Below, in pieces: positions 33,377-45,644 of a DNA stretch of 64,000 nucleotides (position 1 is the first letter of the stretch; every line of letters begins with the position of its first letter). Under the pieces are notes generated by a model that worked only from the letters and a program-made list of their open reading frames with translations, was not told where the DNA came from and made no database searches. This stretch comes from Hordeum vulgare subsp. vulgare (lineage: Eukaryota; Streptophyta; Magnoliopsida; Poales; Poaceae), in assembly GCF_904849725.1 (NCBI RefSeq), contig NC_058518.1, positions 329,304,581-329,368,580 on the forward strand. Direction: 5' to 3'. Both the position numbers and the translations under genes were made by a program.

Positions 33377-34264
33377 AAATTAGGATGGAATCCTTTCACT
33401 AGAAGTAACAGGTTCTTGTCGGCCGACCCACTGGTTCCTGATGTTGCTAAAGATTCGAATAACACTCCAGCACCCGACGAATAACAATACACAAGTTTAA
33501 GCATATCATATTGCTGGACTATATGGGACTCGTCCATATCAACCATGAGTGTTTATACAGGATTATGTCAAAGACCACTTAATAGTTATGTTGTTAATGT
33601 GGTGTCCATATATGACCACTTAATAGACCGACTAGCAGGTGTGATATACATAGAGAACGCTGCTCATGAGCCCTCGCCTCGAACCCGCCGTGCGCCACTC
33701 CGGCGCCGGCGTCCACCTCCTCCTGTCGCTTGCCACTTTGGCAGCGCCGACCATCCCCTCCCGCCGCCGCCCTCCTGGCGTCGGTGTCTCCCTCCTTCCG
33801 TCCTCTGCTTTCGCTCTGCTCAGTGTTTGCCATGGCCTCTAGCTCCCGCTCGTTGTCGGCGTCCTCCCCCCCCCTCCCCGTCGTGCGGACCGCTCGGTGG
33901 TCTCGGGCCTGAGGTTCTCCTCGTCCTCGGCTTTCTCTAACGCCCCGAGCAGGCGAAGGTTTCGTCGGGTCTATGGCAGGTTGAGGGCGAGCGTTAGCTC
34001 GAGGCGCCCTGGGTCCAGCCTCCGCCTTCCCGCAATCCTTCGAATGCATCAGATGCGAGGTGTCGGGGCACGACTCTTGCAACTGCACGCGGTCCCGCAA
34101 TCCCTCGCTGTCGGAGGTGCTACGTCGCATCGTCGCTGAACGGGTGGCCCGCCGGGGCGCCAGTGGCGTGGCCGGTTCGGGGGGTGGTCCTCGATACGCC
34201 GGAGCGGCCACCGTCGGCACTAGCAGTGCGCCCCTCACCGCAACCTTCATCCCATGCCGCGGCT
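33377..34264. other. Intergenic stretch: AT-rich start, then GC-rich sequence with one zinc-knuckle-like motif
   Basis: 33377-33650 holds only a short direct repeat (GACCACTTAATAG at about 33573 and 33614). From 33660 the sequence turns GC-rich. Open frames exist on both strands but none is convincing. On the plus strand near 34045-34090 one frame gives [14 protein letters not shown], which fits C-x2-C-x4-H-x4-C. It could be a remnant of a LINE or gag-like gene, but the surroundings do not confirm it. Confidence 0.4.
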
Positions 34265-34602
34265 GCGCTTGGATCCTGTGGTCAGGGATGCAGCTGACCA
34301 ACATCTCGCATGCCAAGGACCTGGGCAGCATGCTCATGCTCGCAGTGGAGAACCCCCACACCGTCGCCGCCGTCGGGAGGATCTTCAACTGCGTGAGCGA
34401 CCTCGACATGACCCTTGACGGCGTGGCCAAGATATGAGCGGCGACCGCGGGCGCCACCGTCGAGATCGTCCTCAACGACCCGACTGTCGTCGGCGTCGAC
34501 GCCGAGGAGGTGCTGGGGTTGACGAGCACCACCGACCTGTCGGGCACCTCAAGGAGCAGTTCGCCGAGTACGCGAGCACAGCCTGGGAAGTTGGAATCTG
34601 AC
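34265..34602 (+). pseudogene. Fragment of a CSP41-type chloroplast stem-loop RNA-binding protein gene
   Basis: The plus strand gives [39 protein letters not shown], a stop (TGA where TGC is expected), AATAGATVEIV, GVDAEEVLG and STTDLSG, then after a frame change LKEQFAEYAS. This order matches the C-terminal part of CSP41a/b, atypical short-chain dehydrogenase-like RNA-binding proteins of chloroplasts. The segment between GVDA and EVLG, normally about 20 residues longer, is deleted. Only the last third of the gene is present and no introns are seen, so it may be a retrocopy or captured fragment. The Copia element inserts 45 bp downstream. Confidence 0.7.
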
Positions 34603-34647
34603 CATCGGCACTTAACTCTGCTCTGTGGCCTTGCACGAAGTCGATTC

Positions 34648-34835
34648 TGTTAGAGTTTAATTAATTATGTAATTAATTAAATTAATCCCTACTTGTAACC
34701 GCACGTGAATCTCTCCCACGATGCGGGAACCGACGTATGCGGGAACCGTTTTTCCCTGACATATAAAGTTCATCATCAAGGAATAAAGTTGACAGTTGTT
34801 TTCATTTACATCTCTCTCTCATTTCAATCACAACA
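34648..34835 (+). mobile_element. 5' LTR of the Copia element
   Basis: 188 bp. It differs from the 3' LTR by a 16-bp tandem duplication around GCGGGAACCG and a few substitutions (for example TCTCTCTC against TCTCTTTC). Confidence 0.9.
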
Positions 34836-34850
34836 CGTTATCAGCACTGC
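34836..34850 (+). other. Primer-binding site region of the Copia element
   Basis: CGTTATCAGCAC follows the LTR directly. The TATCAG core fits the complement of initiator tRNA-Met, the usual primer of plant Copia elements, but the match is short. Confidence 0.45.
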
Positions 34851-36856
34851 TTCTTCCAGAGTGCCTTCGACGAGAAGAGATCAACAGGAAGAAACGGTAG
34901 GATGCCTCGTTCAATGCCGACGAACCTTCGTCGCCTGCTGCAGAACGACGTCCGTCGTCGCCGCCTTGCTGCTCTCCACCGCAGGTTCGGAGAGCGCCGC
35001 CGCTTCGACGGTCGACGCCATGGAGCGGGTCGCTACATCGGCCGCCGCCACGGCGCCGGTGGCTACCGAGCGATCCGTCACGGCCTGGGCACCCGCTCCC
35101 TGAGCGGTGCGAATCCGGCAGTTGGCGCCGAGCCCCGCGCCCCGCTCGCACTGGATGCCCTCGGCTGGCTCCTCGCTGGCCCTGCCCCGCCGATGCTCGG
35201 GGCCGACGCGGCACAGGGAGCGCCGCCGCCGGGCTTTTGGTGCTCTGCCCATGGATGGGTAGTTTGCCCACTCCACGGGTACGAAGCCGTCGCCGTCGTG
35301 GACTCCGTCGAGCAGGCCCCCGTCACCATCTTCGAGGTCGGCTCTACCAGCGCCGCCGGGCCACGCCTCCCGTCTCCGACCCCCGCGGTTGTCGAAATGG
35401 GGAGCGGTTCCTCCGCCTCTGCGCCCGCGCCGGCAAGAGTCTCAGCCTCCACCTTCGCGTTCGGCGCCTCCGCCCCCGCGCCGACCGGCCCCTCCGCCTG
35501 CGCGTCCGTGCTCGCGTCGACCGGCGCCTCCGCCTCCGCCCCCGCGCCGACCGACGCCTCCGCCTGCGCGCCCGTGCTCGCGCCGACCGGAGCCTCCGCC
35601 TCCGCGCCCGTGCCCGCCCGCCCGGCGCCTGCGCCTCCGGCTTTGGCTCCGCTGCCCGCAGTTTTTCCTGCGCGGCGGCCGTCGACGCCATCGCGCCCGC
35701 GGCGCCGGCTGCGCACCCACGCCTGCGCCTGCAGTCTGCAGCGCCGGCTTCGCCCCCGCGCCCGCGCCTGCCGTCCCCGACGCCGGCGACCCCTCCGACG
35801 CGCCGCCGGCTGATGCCCTTCGGCCTCGCGGCGGCGGGCTCTTCGTCGAGCAGCCGCGCCCCGCGCGCTGGCTCCTGGAGTCCGGCCGCACTAGGGCTCG
35901 CGAACGACGCCTCGCCTGGCTCTCTGCCTCCGGGCGGGCCTTCTGACGAGGACGAGGACGAGCTCGGCGGAGGCACCCTCGCCCGTCACCGGGAACGCCG
36001 CAGTGCTGCACGCGCGGAGCTCTCCCTGGCTGGTGACTGAATAAATGGCTGAGCTCTGCCTTATCCTCTCGGTGACTAAATAGATGGCTGTGTACTGCGG
36101 TGTTGAAAAGATCTAGCAGAGCACACGTGGTCTAGCAGTAGTATACTAGTACTATTTGATATCTGTTTTAGGTTAATTCCAGTAGCATCAACAGTAGATC
36201 TAGCAGTAGACTAATCCCTGTTTTAGATCCTGCTTAATTCCTGTTTTAATTTCTGTAGAGTACTTTGTATTCCAGCATATATGTGATGTAATATATATTT
36301 CCATGTTTGCTACATGTTGAGATTTATTACCCATATTATTTGTAATTGAGATTTTAAATTTCTTGCAAATAAAAATCAACCCCTCGTCTTAATTGAGCTT
36401 TTGGCTTAATACGAGCACGAGTTGATTGGCAAAATTTCAAAGTGTTTTTCTTTCAAATTGATGTTTTGGGACCACACAGTAGTGAGTTGATCTACTGCAT
36501 AGCAGATTATCGCCACTACGATTAAGCCTACATTCTATCATATTGATATGATGATTGCTTAATATTGTGCCCTCCCGTACATTTTATTAAGTTATGACAT
36601 AAGGTACTAGAAACATGAGTATCTACTGATTTTTATCAGATTATACTCTCTAGTTCTGAGAGACGGACCCCGAATTTTCTTTTGGGGCGTATCTACAATG
36701 TGTCAAACTTAACAATTTGAAAGTCACACTAATGATTTCAAGCCCATTTCTTGAAGTTAACATAAATTTTGCAACGTTCAATACAACGTAACCATGAAGG
36801 TTTTTATTTACCACGGTGTAAATCGATAATCTCTGGTTTACCCATGTAGGTAACTA
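34851..36856 (+). mobile_element. Long leader of the Copia element with a GC-rich, repeat-bearing block
   Basis: About 34890-36040 is strongly GC-rich, unlike the rest of the element, and open in several frames on both strands. One plus-strand frame (34902-35813, 303 codons) includes an Ala/Pro/Ser-rich stretch built on a 66-bp tandem duplication (about 35486-35617). That frame ends in Arg-rich sequence and I do not regard it as proven coding. From 36041 the leader is AT-rich, with a near-duplicate of GGTGACTGAATAAATGGCTG (36031 and 36071). The GC-rich block could be host DNA taken up by the element. Confidence 0.5.
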
Positions 36857-37909
36857 ATGGCTGGAAGAGAGTTCGATGCACTCGACCTCAATGCCCACAA
36901 CTATCCTACCTGGGCCATGGACATCAAGATCGCTCTTGCATCCCGTGGATTAGTGCGTGCAATCCAGACTCCGGAAGATCCTCTTCCGGATGGAGTCACG
37001 CCGTTGAGAGATGAACAGAAATATGCCGCCTTATACATCATAAGGCACCATATCCACCCAGATCTCAAATCTGAATATTTGGAGGAGGAATCCCCACTTA
37101 CTCTGTTTCAGGCCCTCAAGACGAGGTATGAACAACAAAAGGCAGTTGTCCTGCCGGAAGCACTCCATGATTGGACGCATATCCGACTCCAGGATTTCAA
37201 ATCCATCGGGGCATACAATCACGAGGTTCATAAGATAAGTTCCAAATTACGCTTTTGCGGGAAGGAACCTACTGATGCGGAAAAGATAGAAAAAACTCTG
37301 TCTACTATGCTCCCATCTAAAAGGGTCCTCCAGCAACAGTACCGCGCTCGTGACTACCAAGTCTATTCCGACCTCATTCATATCCTACTTCAGGCTGAAA
37401 AGCATGATGAACTACTCGCTAAGAATGGTTCTCAGCGTCCAATTGGTTCCCAACCTCTGCCTGAAGTTCATATGAACATCGTGAACAAACGGAAGTTTGT
37501 TGGTGCGTCCCATGGCAAGCCATCGAACTTAAAGGGTAAACGCAAGCGCAACCGGAACAGAAAGCCTGGAAACTCGGACCGTGGGAAAGGCACCGCAAAG
37601 CCCAAGTTTGATAAAACTAAGCTTTGTGACAAGTGTGGATGCTACACGCATCCTACTAATAAGTGCAAGACCCCGAAGCATCTGGCAATTCTGTATCAGC
37701 AATCTAAGGGACGCAAAGTACCTCACGGGAAAAGGTTTGAAGCCAACTTCAACCTTCATCCAGATGGCACCAATGGAGCTGGTGGTTCGCAAGATGTTCC
37801 TCCCGGATCTAGCAACACCATGACACTCCATACATCAGAGGATCCTACAAACACGGAGAACATGATGGTTGAGTACGCCTCAACCGACATGTTTGGAGAC
37901 TTCGATTAG
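36857..37909 (+). CDS. Gag protein of the Copia element
   Basis: An intact frame of 350 codons. The N-terminal and middle parts fit the Copia gag (UBN2-type) domain: LDLNAHNYPTWAMDIKIAL near residue 9, a helical core, then a basic linker KGKRKRNRNRKPG. A CCHC zinc knuckle, CDKCGCYTHPTNKC, follows at about residue 258. Gag would form the particle and package element RNA. It is separated from pol by 199 bp of AT-rich sequence, an uncommon arrangement for Copia elements, which mostly fuse gag and pol. Confidence 0.85.
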   Translation: MAGREFDALDLNAHNYPTWAMDIKIALASRGLVRAIQTPEDPLPDGVTPLRDEQKYAALYIIRHHIHPDLKSEYLEEESPLTLFQALKTRYEQQKAVVLPEALHDWTHIRLQDFKSIGAYNHEVHKISSKLRFCGKEPTDAEKIEKTLSTMLPSKRVLQQQYRARDYQVYSDLIHILLQAEKHDELLAKNGSQRPIGSQPLPEVHMNIVNKRKFVGASHGKPSNLKGKRKRNRNRKPGNSDRGKGTAKPKFDKTKLCDKCGCYTHPTNKCKTPKHLAILYQQSKGRKVPHGKRFEANFNLHPDGTNGAGGSQDVPPGSSNTMTLHTSEDPTNTENMMVEYASTDMFGDFD

Positions 37910-38108
37910 TCCCATTATCTCCTTAGTGATTGATTTATTAAATAAATCATATCCATGTGTGATGATTGTAATAGAACATAAGTATTGTTGTCATTTATAT
38001 ATTGTATCAGCACTTTGATATAATAAGATTGTATTCTATGTAATGAAATAAGGTTTTCTTATTGAAAATTCCTCATTTTTATATATAGCTTTCTACGGGG
38101 ACAATCCG
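37910..38108 (+). other. AT-rich spacer between Copia gag and pol
   Basis: 199 bp with many T runs, ending in TTTTTATATATAG followed by CTTTCTACGG, which looks like a 3' splice site just ahead of pol. It also holds an AATAAG-type stretch. Its role, such as splicing to give a pol-only mRNA, is inference. Confidence 0.4.
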
Positions 38109-40731
38109 ATGGAAGAGGAATTATGCCTTGTGGACAGTGCTACCACAAACTCCATTCTGAGGGAGTTGAAATATTTTCAGACTCTGAAAAAGATGAATGG
38201 AGATATTTTGACAATCGCTGGACGCGAAACGGTAATTGTTGGCACTGGACGTGCCATATTTACCCTCCCAGGTGGTACACAAGTGACAATTGAGGATGCC
38301 TTGCTGTATCCCGATTCATCCCGTACCCTCATCAGTTTTCGAGATATCCGTAAAAATGGTTTTCACATTGAAACTCATGAGGACAACAAAGAAGAGTTTC
38401 TACTCTTCACAAAAGATTACGGATATGGCAAGCAAGTACTTGAAAGAATTCCTTCACTATCGTCCGGACTGTACTATACGTACATCAAACCCGTAGAACA
38501 TGTTGCTTACAAGGTAATTTTTCAGAATGTTAATGCATTCCAAACTTGGCATGATCGCCTTGGCCACCCCAGTGTTGGGATGATGAGGAAAATTACTAGA
38601 AATTCCATTGGTCATAATTTGCTTGAGTCAAAGTTTCCTCAGTCATCACACTTTGTGTGCACATCCTGCGCCACATGGAAACTAATTTTGAGGCCATCAC
38701 ACCTTAAAATACAAGCTGAACCGCTTCAGTTCCTTGAACGCATTCAAGGTGACATTTGTGGTCCTATCCAACCATTATCTGGACCATTTCGGTATTTCAT
38801 GGTTCTGATTGACGCACCTACACGATGGTCACACGTGTGCCTTCTATCCACACGAAACCATGCATTTGCCAAGATAATGCGGGAAGTAATTAAGTTACAG
38901 GCCCATTATCCAGAAAATCGGATTAAATCAATTCGCATGGACAATGCTGCAGAATTCTCTTCACGTGCTTTCAATGACTATTGCATGGCCTTGGGGATAG
39001 AAGTTCAGCACTCTGTCCCATACGTCCATACTCAAAATGGTTTGGTTGAATCTCTAATTAAAAGGATCAAACTCATTGCAAGACCTTTGTTAATGAATTG
39101 CAGCTTGCCAACTTCGTGTTGGGGTCATGCAATTTTACACGCTGCTGACTTAATCCAATTGCGACCTACTGCATATCACAGTACTTCCCCTCTGCAATTG
39201 GTACGTGGAAATCCTCCCATCATTTCCCATCTGCGTAAGTTCGGATGTGCTACGTACGTCCCAATCTCACCACCACAGCGGACATCCATGGGCCCACACA
39301 GAAAAGTTGGGATCTATGTGGGGTACAAATCACCGTCGATTATCAAGTACCTGGAACCCCTTACTGGGGATCTATTCACAGCCCGTCACGCTGATTGCAT
39401 TTTTGACGAGGAACATTTTCCGGCATTAGGGGGAGATTTCAAGTACCAGAAAGAATGCCCGGAAATTGATTGGAATGCCATTGCCATTTCAACCTCTGAT
39501 CCACGTACTCAAGAGACCGAACTACAAGTTCGGAAAATTATTATTTTGCAACATCTTGCAAATAATCTGCCAGATTCATTTACTGATCTAAAAGGTGTTA
39601 CAAAATCCTTGATTCCAGCCAGGAATGCGCCTGAAAGAGTGGAGGTACCAACTAAAACCACTCAACTCCCTGTTCCTAAAAAGAGGGGGAGTAGTATGGC
39701 CGCTGACCCGGAACCTGCTTCTCGCAAGCAGCAAAGGAGAGAGAGGAGAAAATCCTCAAAATCAGTAAATGCAAGTCAATTCAACGTTGATGAACACCTT
39801 ATGGGTAGTTTACATCCAGTAGAAGGGCAACCTTCACAACCCAGCTCCAGTGTGCACAAACTAGCTGGAACATCGGAACACCTAGACTCAATCATATTGG
39901 GAAATAACGAAGAGTCTCTAGGGGTGCAAGAAATTTCCATCAACTATGTTGATTCTGGAGAATCATTTGACCGCAAGTCTACGACTGTCGACATATATTT
40001 TGCTGAAAAGATTGCAGATATCCTTACCACTGATCATGATCCAAAGTCTATCGTCGAGTGCCAAAGGCGCTCCGACTGGCCTAAATGGAAGGATGCAATC
40101 CAAGCAGAAATTGCCTCGCTTAACAAAAGGAAGGTATTCACTGAAGCAATACCTACACCTCCCAATGTTTTCCCTGTGGGATTCAAATGGGTTTTTCTCC
40201 GGAAACGGAATGAGAACAATGAGGTGGTGAGATATAAAGCAAGGCTCGTAGCACAAGGTTTTACGCAGAAACCCGGCATTGATTTCAATGAGACATACTC
40301 TCCAGTAATGAGTGGAACAACTTTCCGATATCTTATATCTATGGCAGTACAAAATCGTCTATCCATGCAGTTGATGGACGTCGTGACCGCATATCTTTAC
40401 GGATCACTAGATTCGGGCATATATATGAAGGTTCCTGACGGTATCTCTATCCCGAGTAACAATGCAAAACGCAACATATATTGTGTAAAGCTGAATAAGT
40501 CATTGTATGGCTTAAAACAGTCGGGGCGGATGTGGTACAACCGACTAAGTGAGTTCCTTCTTCAGAAAGGTTACTCCAATAGTGATGATTGCCCATGTGT
40601 CTTCATCAAGAAGTCCTCTACAGGATTTTGCATCATTTCTGTGTATGTTGATGATCTCAACATCATCGGCAATGCACCAGATATTGATAAAGCACGCAAT
40701 CACCTAAAGATGGAATTTGAGATGAAGGATT
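38109..40731 (+). pseudogene. Copia pol, first part: protease, integrase, reverse transcriptase (interrupted)
   Basis: An open frame of 874 codons up to the BARE insertion. It encodes protease (VDSATTN, the D-S-A active site, near residue 8), the integrase zinc region (WHDRLGHPS, CTSCATWK), the integrase core with D in GDICGP, D in RMDNAAEF and E in GLVESLIKR, then RT with WVFLRKRNE, KARLVAQGFTQ, LKQSGRMWY and the catalytic VYVDDLNI. Up to the insertion point there is no stop. It continues in the same frame at 49325. The product would process, copy and integrate the element. Confidence 0.9.
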
Positions 40732-42542
40732 TGTTGGGGAACGTCGCAAGGGAAACAAAAAATTTCCTACGCGCACGAAGACCTATCATGGTGATGTCCA
40801 TCTACGAGAGGGGATGAGTGATCTACGTACCCTTGTAGATCGTACAGCAGAAGCGTTAGTGAACGCGGTTGATGTAGTGGAACGTCCTCACGTCCCTCGA
40901 TCCGCCCCGCGAACAATCCCGCGATCAGTCCCACGATCTAGTACCGAACGGACGGCACCTCCGCGTTCAGCACACGTACAACTCGACGATGATCTCGGCC
41001 TTCTTGATCCAGCAAGAGAGACGGAGAGGTAGAAGAGTTCTCCGGCAGCGTGACGGCGCTCCGGAGGTTGGTGATGATCTTGTCTCAGCAGGGCTCCGCC
41101 CGAGCTCCGCAGAAACGCGATCTAGAGGAAAAACTATGGAGGTATGTGGTCGGGCAGCCGTGAGAAAGTCGTCTCAAATCAGCCCTAAAACCTCCGTATA
41201 TATAGGTGGGAGGGAGGGGAGGAGGCAGCCTCAAAACCTAAAGGTTTGGCCGAAATTGGAGGTGGAGGAGTCCTACTCCAATCCTACTTGGAGTAGGATT
41301 CCACCTTCCCACTTGGAAACTCTTTCCACCTTGTGTTTTTTCCTTCTCAAACCTTATGGGCCTTAGTGGGAACTTATTCCAGCCCACGAGGGGCTGGTTT
41401 ATCTCTTCCCATAGCCCATGAGACCCCTTGGGGCGTGACACCCCTCCCGATGGTCCCCGGCACCCCTCCCGGCACTCCCGGTACACTACCGATGAGCCCG
41501 AAACTTTTCCGGTAATGCACGAAAACCTTCCGGTAACCAAATGAGGTCATCCTATATATCAATCTTCGTTTCCGGACCATTCCGGAAACCCTCGTGACGT
41601 CCGTGATCTCATCCGGGACTCCGAACAACATTCGGTAACCAACCATATAACTCAAATACGCATAAAACAACGTCGAACCTTAAGTGTGCAGACCCTGCGG
41701 GTTCGAGAACTATGTAGACATGACCCGAGAGACTCCTCGGTCAATATCCAATAGCGGGACCTGGATGCCCATATTGGATCCTACATATTCTACGAAGATC
41801 TTATCGTTTGAACCTCAGTGCCAAGGATTCATATAATCCCGTATGTCATTCCCTTTGTCCTTCGGTATGTTACTTGCCCGAGATTCGATCGTCAGTATCC
41901 GTATACCTATTTCAATCTCGTTTACTGGCAAGTCTCTTTACTCGTTCCGTAATACAAGATCCCGCAACTTACACTAAGTTACATTGCTTGCAAGGCTTGT
42001 GTGTGATGTTGTATTACCGAGTGGGCCCCGAGATACCTCTCCGTTCATACGGAGTGACAAATCCCAGTCTTGATCCATACTAACTCAACTAACACCTTCG
42101 GAGATACCTGTAGAGCATCTTTATAGTCACCCAGTTACGTTGCGACGTTTGATACACACAAAGCATTCCTCCGGTGTCAGTGAGTTATATGATCTCATGG
42201 TCATAGGAATAAATACTTGACACGCAGAAAACAGTAGCAACAAAATGACACGATCAACATGCTACGTCTATTAGTTTGGGTCTAGTCCATCACATGATTC
42301 TCCTAATGATGTGATCCCGTTATCAAGTGACAACACTTGCCTATGGCCAGGAAACCTTGACCATCTTTGATTAACGAGCTAGTCAACTAGAGGCTTACTA
42401 GGGACAGTGTTTTGTCTATGTATCCACACAAGTATTGTGTTTCCAATCAATACAATTATAGCATGGATAATAAACGATTATCATGAACTAAGAAATATAA
42501 TAATAACTAATTTATTATTGCCTCTAGGGCATATTTCCAACA
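40732..42542 (-). mobile_element. 3' LTR of the BARE element
   Basis: 1811 bp, followed in plus coordinates by GTCTCCCACTTGCACTAGAG, the complement of the BARE polypurine tract. Confidence 0.95.
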
Positions 42543-44096
42543 GTCTCCCACTTGCACTAGAGTCAATAATCTAGTTCACATCACCATGTGATTCCAACGA
42601 ATCCAACACCCATATAGTTATGGGGTCTGATCATGTCTTGCTTGTGAGAGAGGTTTTAGTCAACGGTTCTGAAACTTTCAGATCCGTGCGTTCTTTACAA
42701 ATCTTTATGTCATCTTATAGATGCTGCTACTACGTGCTATTCGGAAATGCTCCAAATATCCACTCTACTTTATGAATCCGTTTCACTACTCATAGTTATT
42801 CAGATTAGTGTCAAAGCTTGCATCGACGTTACCCTTTACGACGAACTCTTTAACCACCTCCATAATCGAGAAAAATTCCTTAGTCCATTTGTTACTAAGG
42901 ATAAATTTTGACCGCTGCTAGTGATTCAAACATGGATCACTCTCTGTACCTCTCAACATACTTTGAGTCAAGGCACACTTCAGGTGCGGTACACAGCATG
43001 GCATACTTTAGATTCTACGGCTAAGGCATAGAAGACGACCTTCATCTATTCTCTTTATTTTGCCGTGGTCGGGTTTTGAGTCTTACTCAAATTCACACCT
43101 CACAACGCAACCAAGAACTCCTTCTTTGCTGGTCTATTTTGAACTCTTTCAAAAACTTGTCAAGGCATGCATTTTGTTGAAACTTCTATTAAGCGCTTTC
43201 GATCTATCTCCATAGATCTTTGATGCTCAACCTTCAAGTAGCATAATCCAGGTACTCCTTTGAAAACTTCTTTCAAACAACCTTGTATGCTTTACAGAAA
43301 TTCTACATTACTTCTGATCCACAATATGTCAACCACATATACCTATCAGAAATTCTATAGTGCTCCCACTCACTTCTTTGGAAATACAAGTTTCTCATAA
43401 ACCTTGTACACACCCAAAATCTTTGATCATCTCATCAAAGTGCTTATTCCAACTCCGAGATGCTTGCACCAGTCCATTGAAGGATCACTGGAGCTTGCAT
43501 ACTTGCTAGTATCTTTAGGATCGACAAAACCTTCTGGTTGTATCACATACAATGTTTGCTCAAGGAAACCGTCGAGGAAACAATGTTTTGACATCCTACG
43601 TGCAATATTTCATAAATAATGCAGCAACTACTAACATAATTCTAACAGACCTTTAGCATCGCTACGAGTGAGAAAGACTCATCATAGTCAACTGTTTGAT
43701 CTTGTCGAAAACATCTTTGCGACAAGTCGAGCTTTTCTTAATAGTGACTTATCACCATCATTGTCTGTCTTCTTTTAAAGATCCATTTTACCCAATAGTC
43801 CCATGACCATCAAGTAGTTCTACCAAAGTCTACACTTTGTTTTCACACATGGATCCTCTCTCGGATTTTATGGCTTCCAGCCATTTGTCGGAATCTGGGC
43901 CCACCATCGCTTTCTCCATAACTCGTAGGTTCACTGTTGCTCAACAACATGACCTCCAAGACAGGGTTACCGTACTACTCTGCAGCAGTACGCGACCTTG
44001 TCGACCTACGAGGTTTGTAGTAACTTGATTCGAAGCTTAATGATCACCATCATCAGCTTCCACTTCAATTGGTGTAGGCGCCACAGGAACAACTTC

Positions 44097-44595
44097 CTAC
44101 GCCCTGCTACACACTCGTTGAAGTGATGGTTCAATAACCTCATCAAGTTCTACTACCCTCCCACTCAATTCTTTCGAGAGAAACCTTTTCTCGAGAAAGG
44201 ATCCGTTTCTAGAAACAAACACTTTGCTTTCGGATCTGAGATAGGAGATGTACCCAACTGTTTTGGATATCCTGTGAAGATGCATTTATCCGCTTTGGGT
44301 TCGAGCTTATCAGACTGAAACTTTTTCACATAAGTTTCGAAGCCCCAAACTTTCAAGAAACGACAGTTTAGATTTCTCTAAACCTCAGTCTATACTGTGT
44401 CATCTCAACGGAAATACGCGGTGCCCCATTTAAAGTGAATGTGGTTGTCTCTAATGCATAACCCATAAACGATAGTGGTAATTCGATAAGAGACATCCCA
44501 GCATGCACCATACTAAATAGTGCGTGGCTATGACGTTCAGACACATCATCACACCATGATGTTCCAGGTGGCATGAACTGTGAAACAATTTCCAC
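44097..44595 (-). pseudogene. Integrase remnant of the BARE element
   Basis: Pieces in two or three frames: PPGTSWCDDVSERHSHAL with LPLSFMGYALETTTFTLN (44368-44595), then KVWGFETYVKKFQSDKLEPK (44165-44356) and KVFVSRNGSFLEKRFLSKE (44097-44285). These match the end of the Copia integrase core and its GKGYGYE-like C-terminal part. The catalytic E of the VSER region survives in the reading, but frameshifts separate the pieces. Confidence 0.7.
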
Positions 44596-45644
44596 ATTGT
44601 CTTAACTGTGTACCAAAAACTCGTAACTCAGATATTCATTTCTATGATCATATCGTAGACAGTTCATCCTCTTGTTACGACGAACTTCACTCTGAAACAG
44701 AATTGAACTTTTCAATATTTCAGACTTGTGATTCATTAAGTAAATACTCCTGTATCTACTCAAGTCGTCAGTGAAGTAAGAACATAATGATATCCACTGC
44801 GTGCCTCAACACTCACTGGACTGCATACATCAAAATGTATCACTTCCAACAAGTTACTATCTTGTTTCATCTCAATGAAAACAAGGCCTTGCTCATGTGG
44901 TATGATTTGCATGTCACTAGTGATTCGAAATCAGGTGAGTAAAGATCCATCAGCATGGAGCCTCTTCATGCAATTTATACTAACATGACTCAAGCGGCAG
45001 TGCCACAAGTAAGTGGTACTATCATCATTTAACTCGTATCTTTTGGCACCAATGTGTAACACTACAATCGAGATTCAATAAACCATTGAAGGTGATTATT
45101 CAAGCAAATAGAGTAACCATTATTCCTTTTGAATGAATAATCGTATTGCAATAAACACGATCCAATCATGTTCATGCTTAACGCAAGCACCAAATAACAA
45201 TTATTTAGGTTCAACACCAATCCTGATGGTAAAGGGGGCGTGTGACGTTTGATCATATCAACCTTGGAAACACTTCCAACACGTATCGTCACCTCGCCTT
45301 TAGCTAGTCTCCGTTTATGCCGTAGCTTTCATTTCGCGTTACTAATCACTTAGCAACCGAACCAGTATCCAATACCCTCGTGCTACTAGGAGTACTAGTA
45401 AAGTACACATCAACATTATGTATATCAAATATACTTCTCTCGACTTTTGCCAGCCTTCTTATCTACCAAGTATCTAGAGTTGCTCCGCCTCAGTGACTGT
45501 TCCCCTTATTACAGAAGCACTTAGTCTCGGGTTTGGGTTTAATCTTGGGTCTCTTCATTAGTGCAGCAACTGTTTTGCCGTTTCACGAAGTATCCCTTCT
45601 AGCCCTCGCCTTTCTTGAAACTTAGTGGTTTTTCAAACCATCAA

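Noticed and set aside
33594..34547. 317-codon minus-strand frame
   Set aside because: Low-complexity Arg/Ala/Gly-rich reading of a GC-rich stretch. It runs antisense to the CSP41 fragment and matches nothing I recognise.
35078..36040. Several overlapping frames of 185-267 codons on both strands
   Set aside because: All arise from the GC-rich leader of the Copia element, where stops are rare. At most one could be real and none has a recognised domain.
40989..42083. Frames of 60-125 codons duplicated at 47766-48860
   Set aside because: They are readings of the BARE LTRs. Duplication reflects the LTR pair and not gene duplication.
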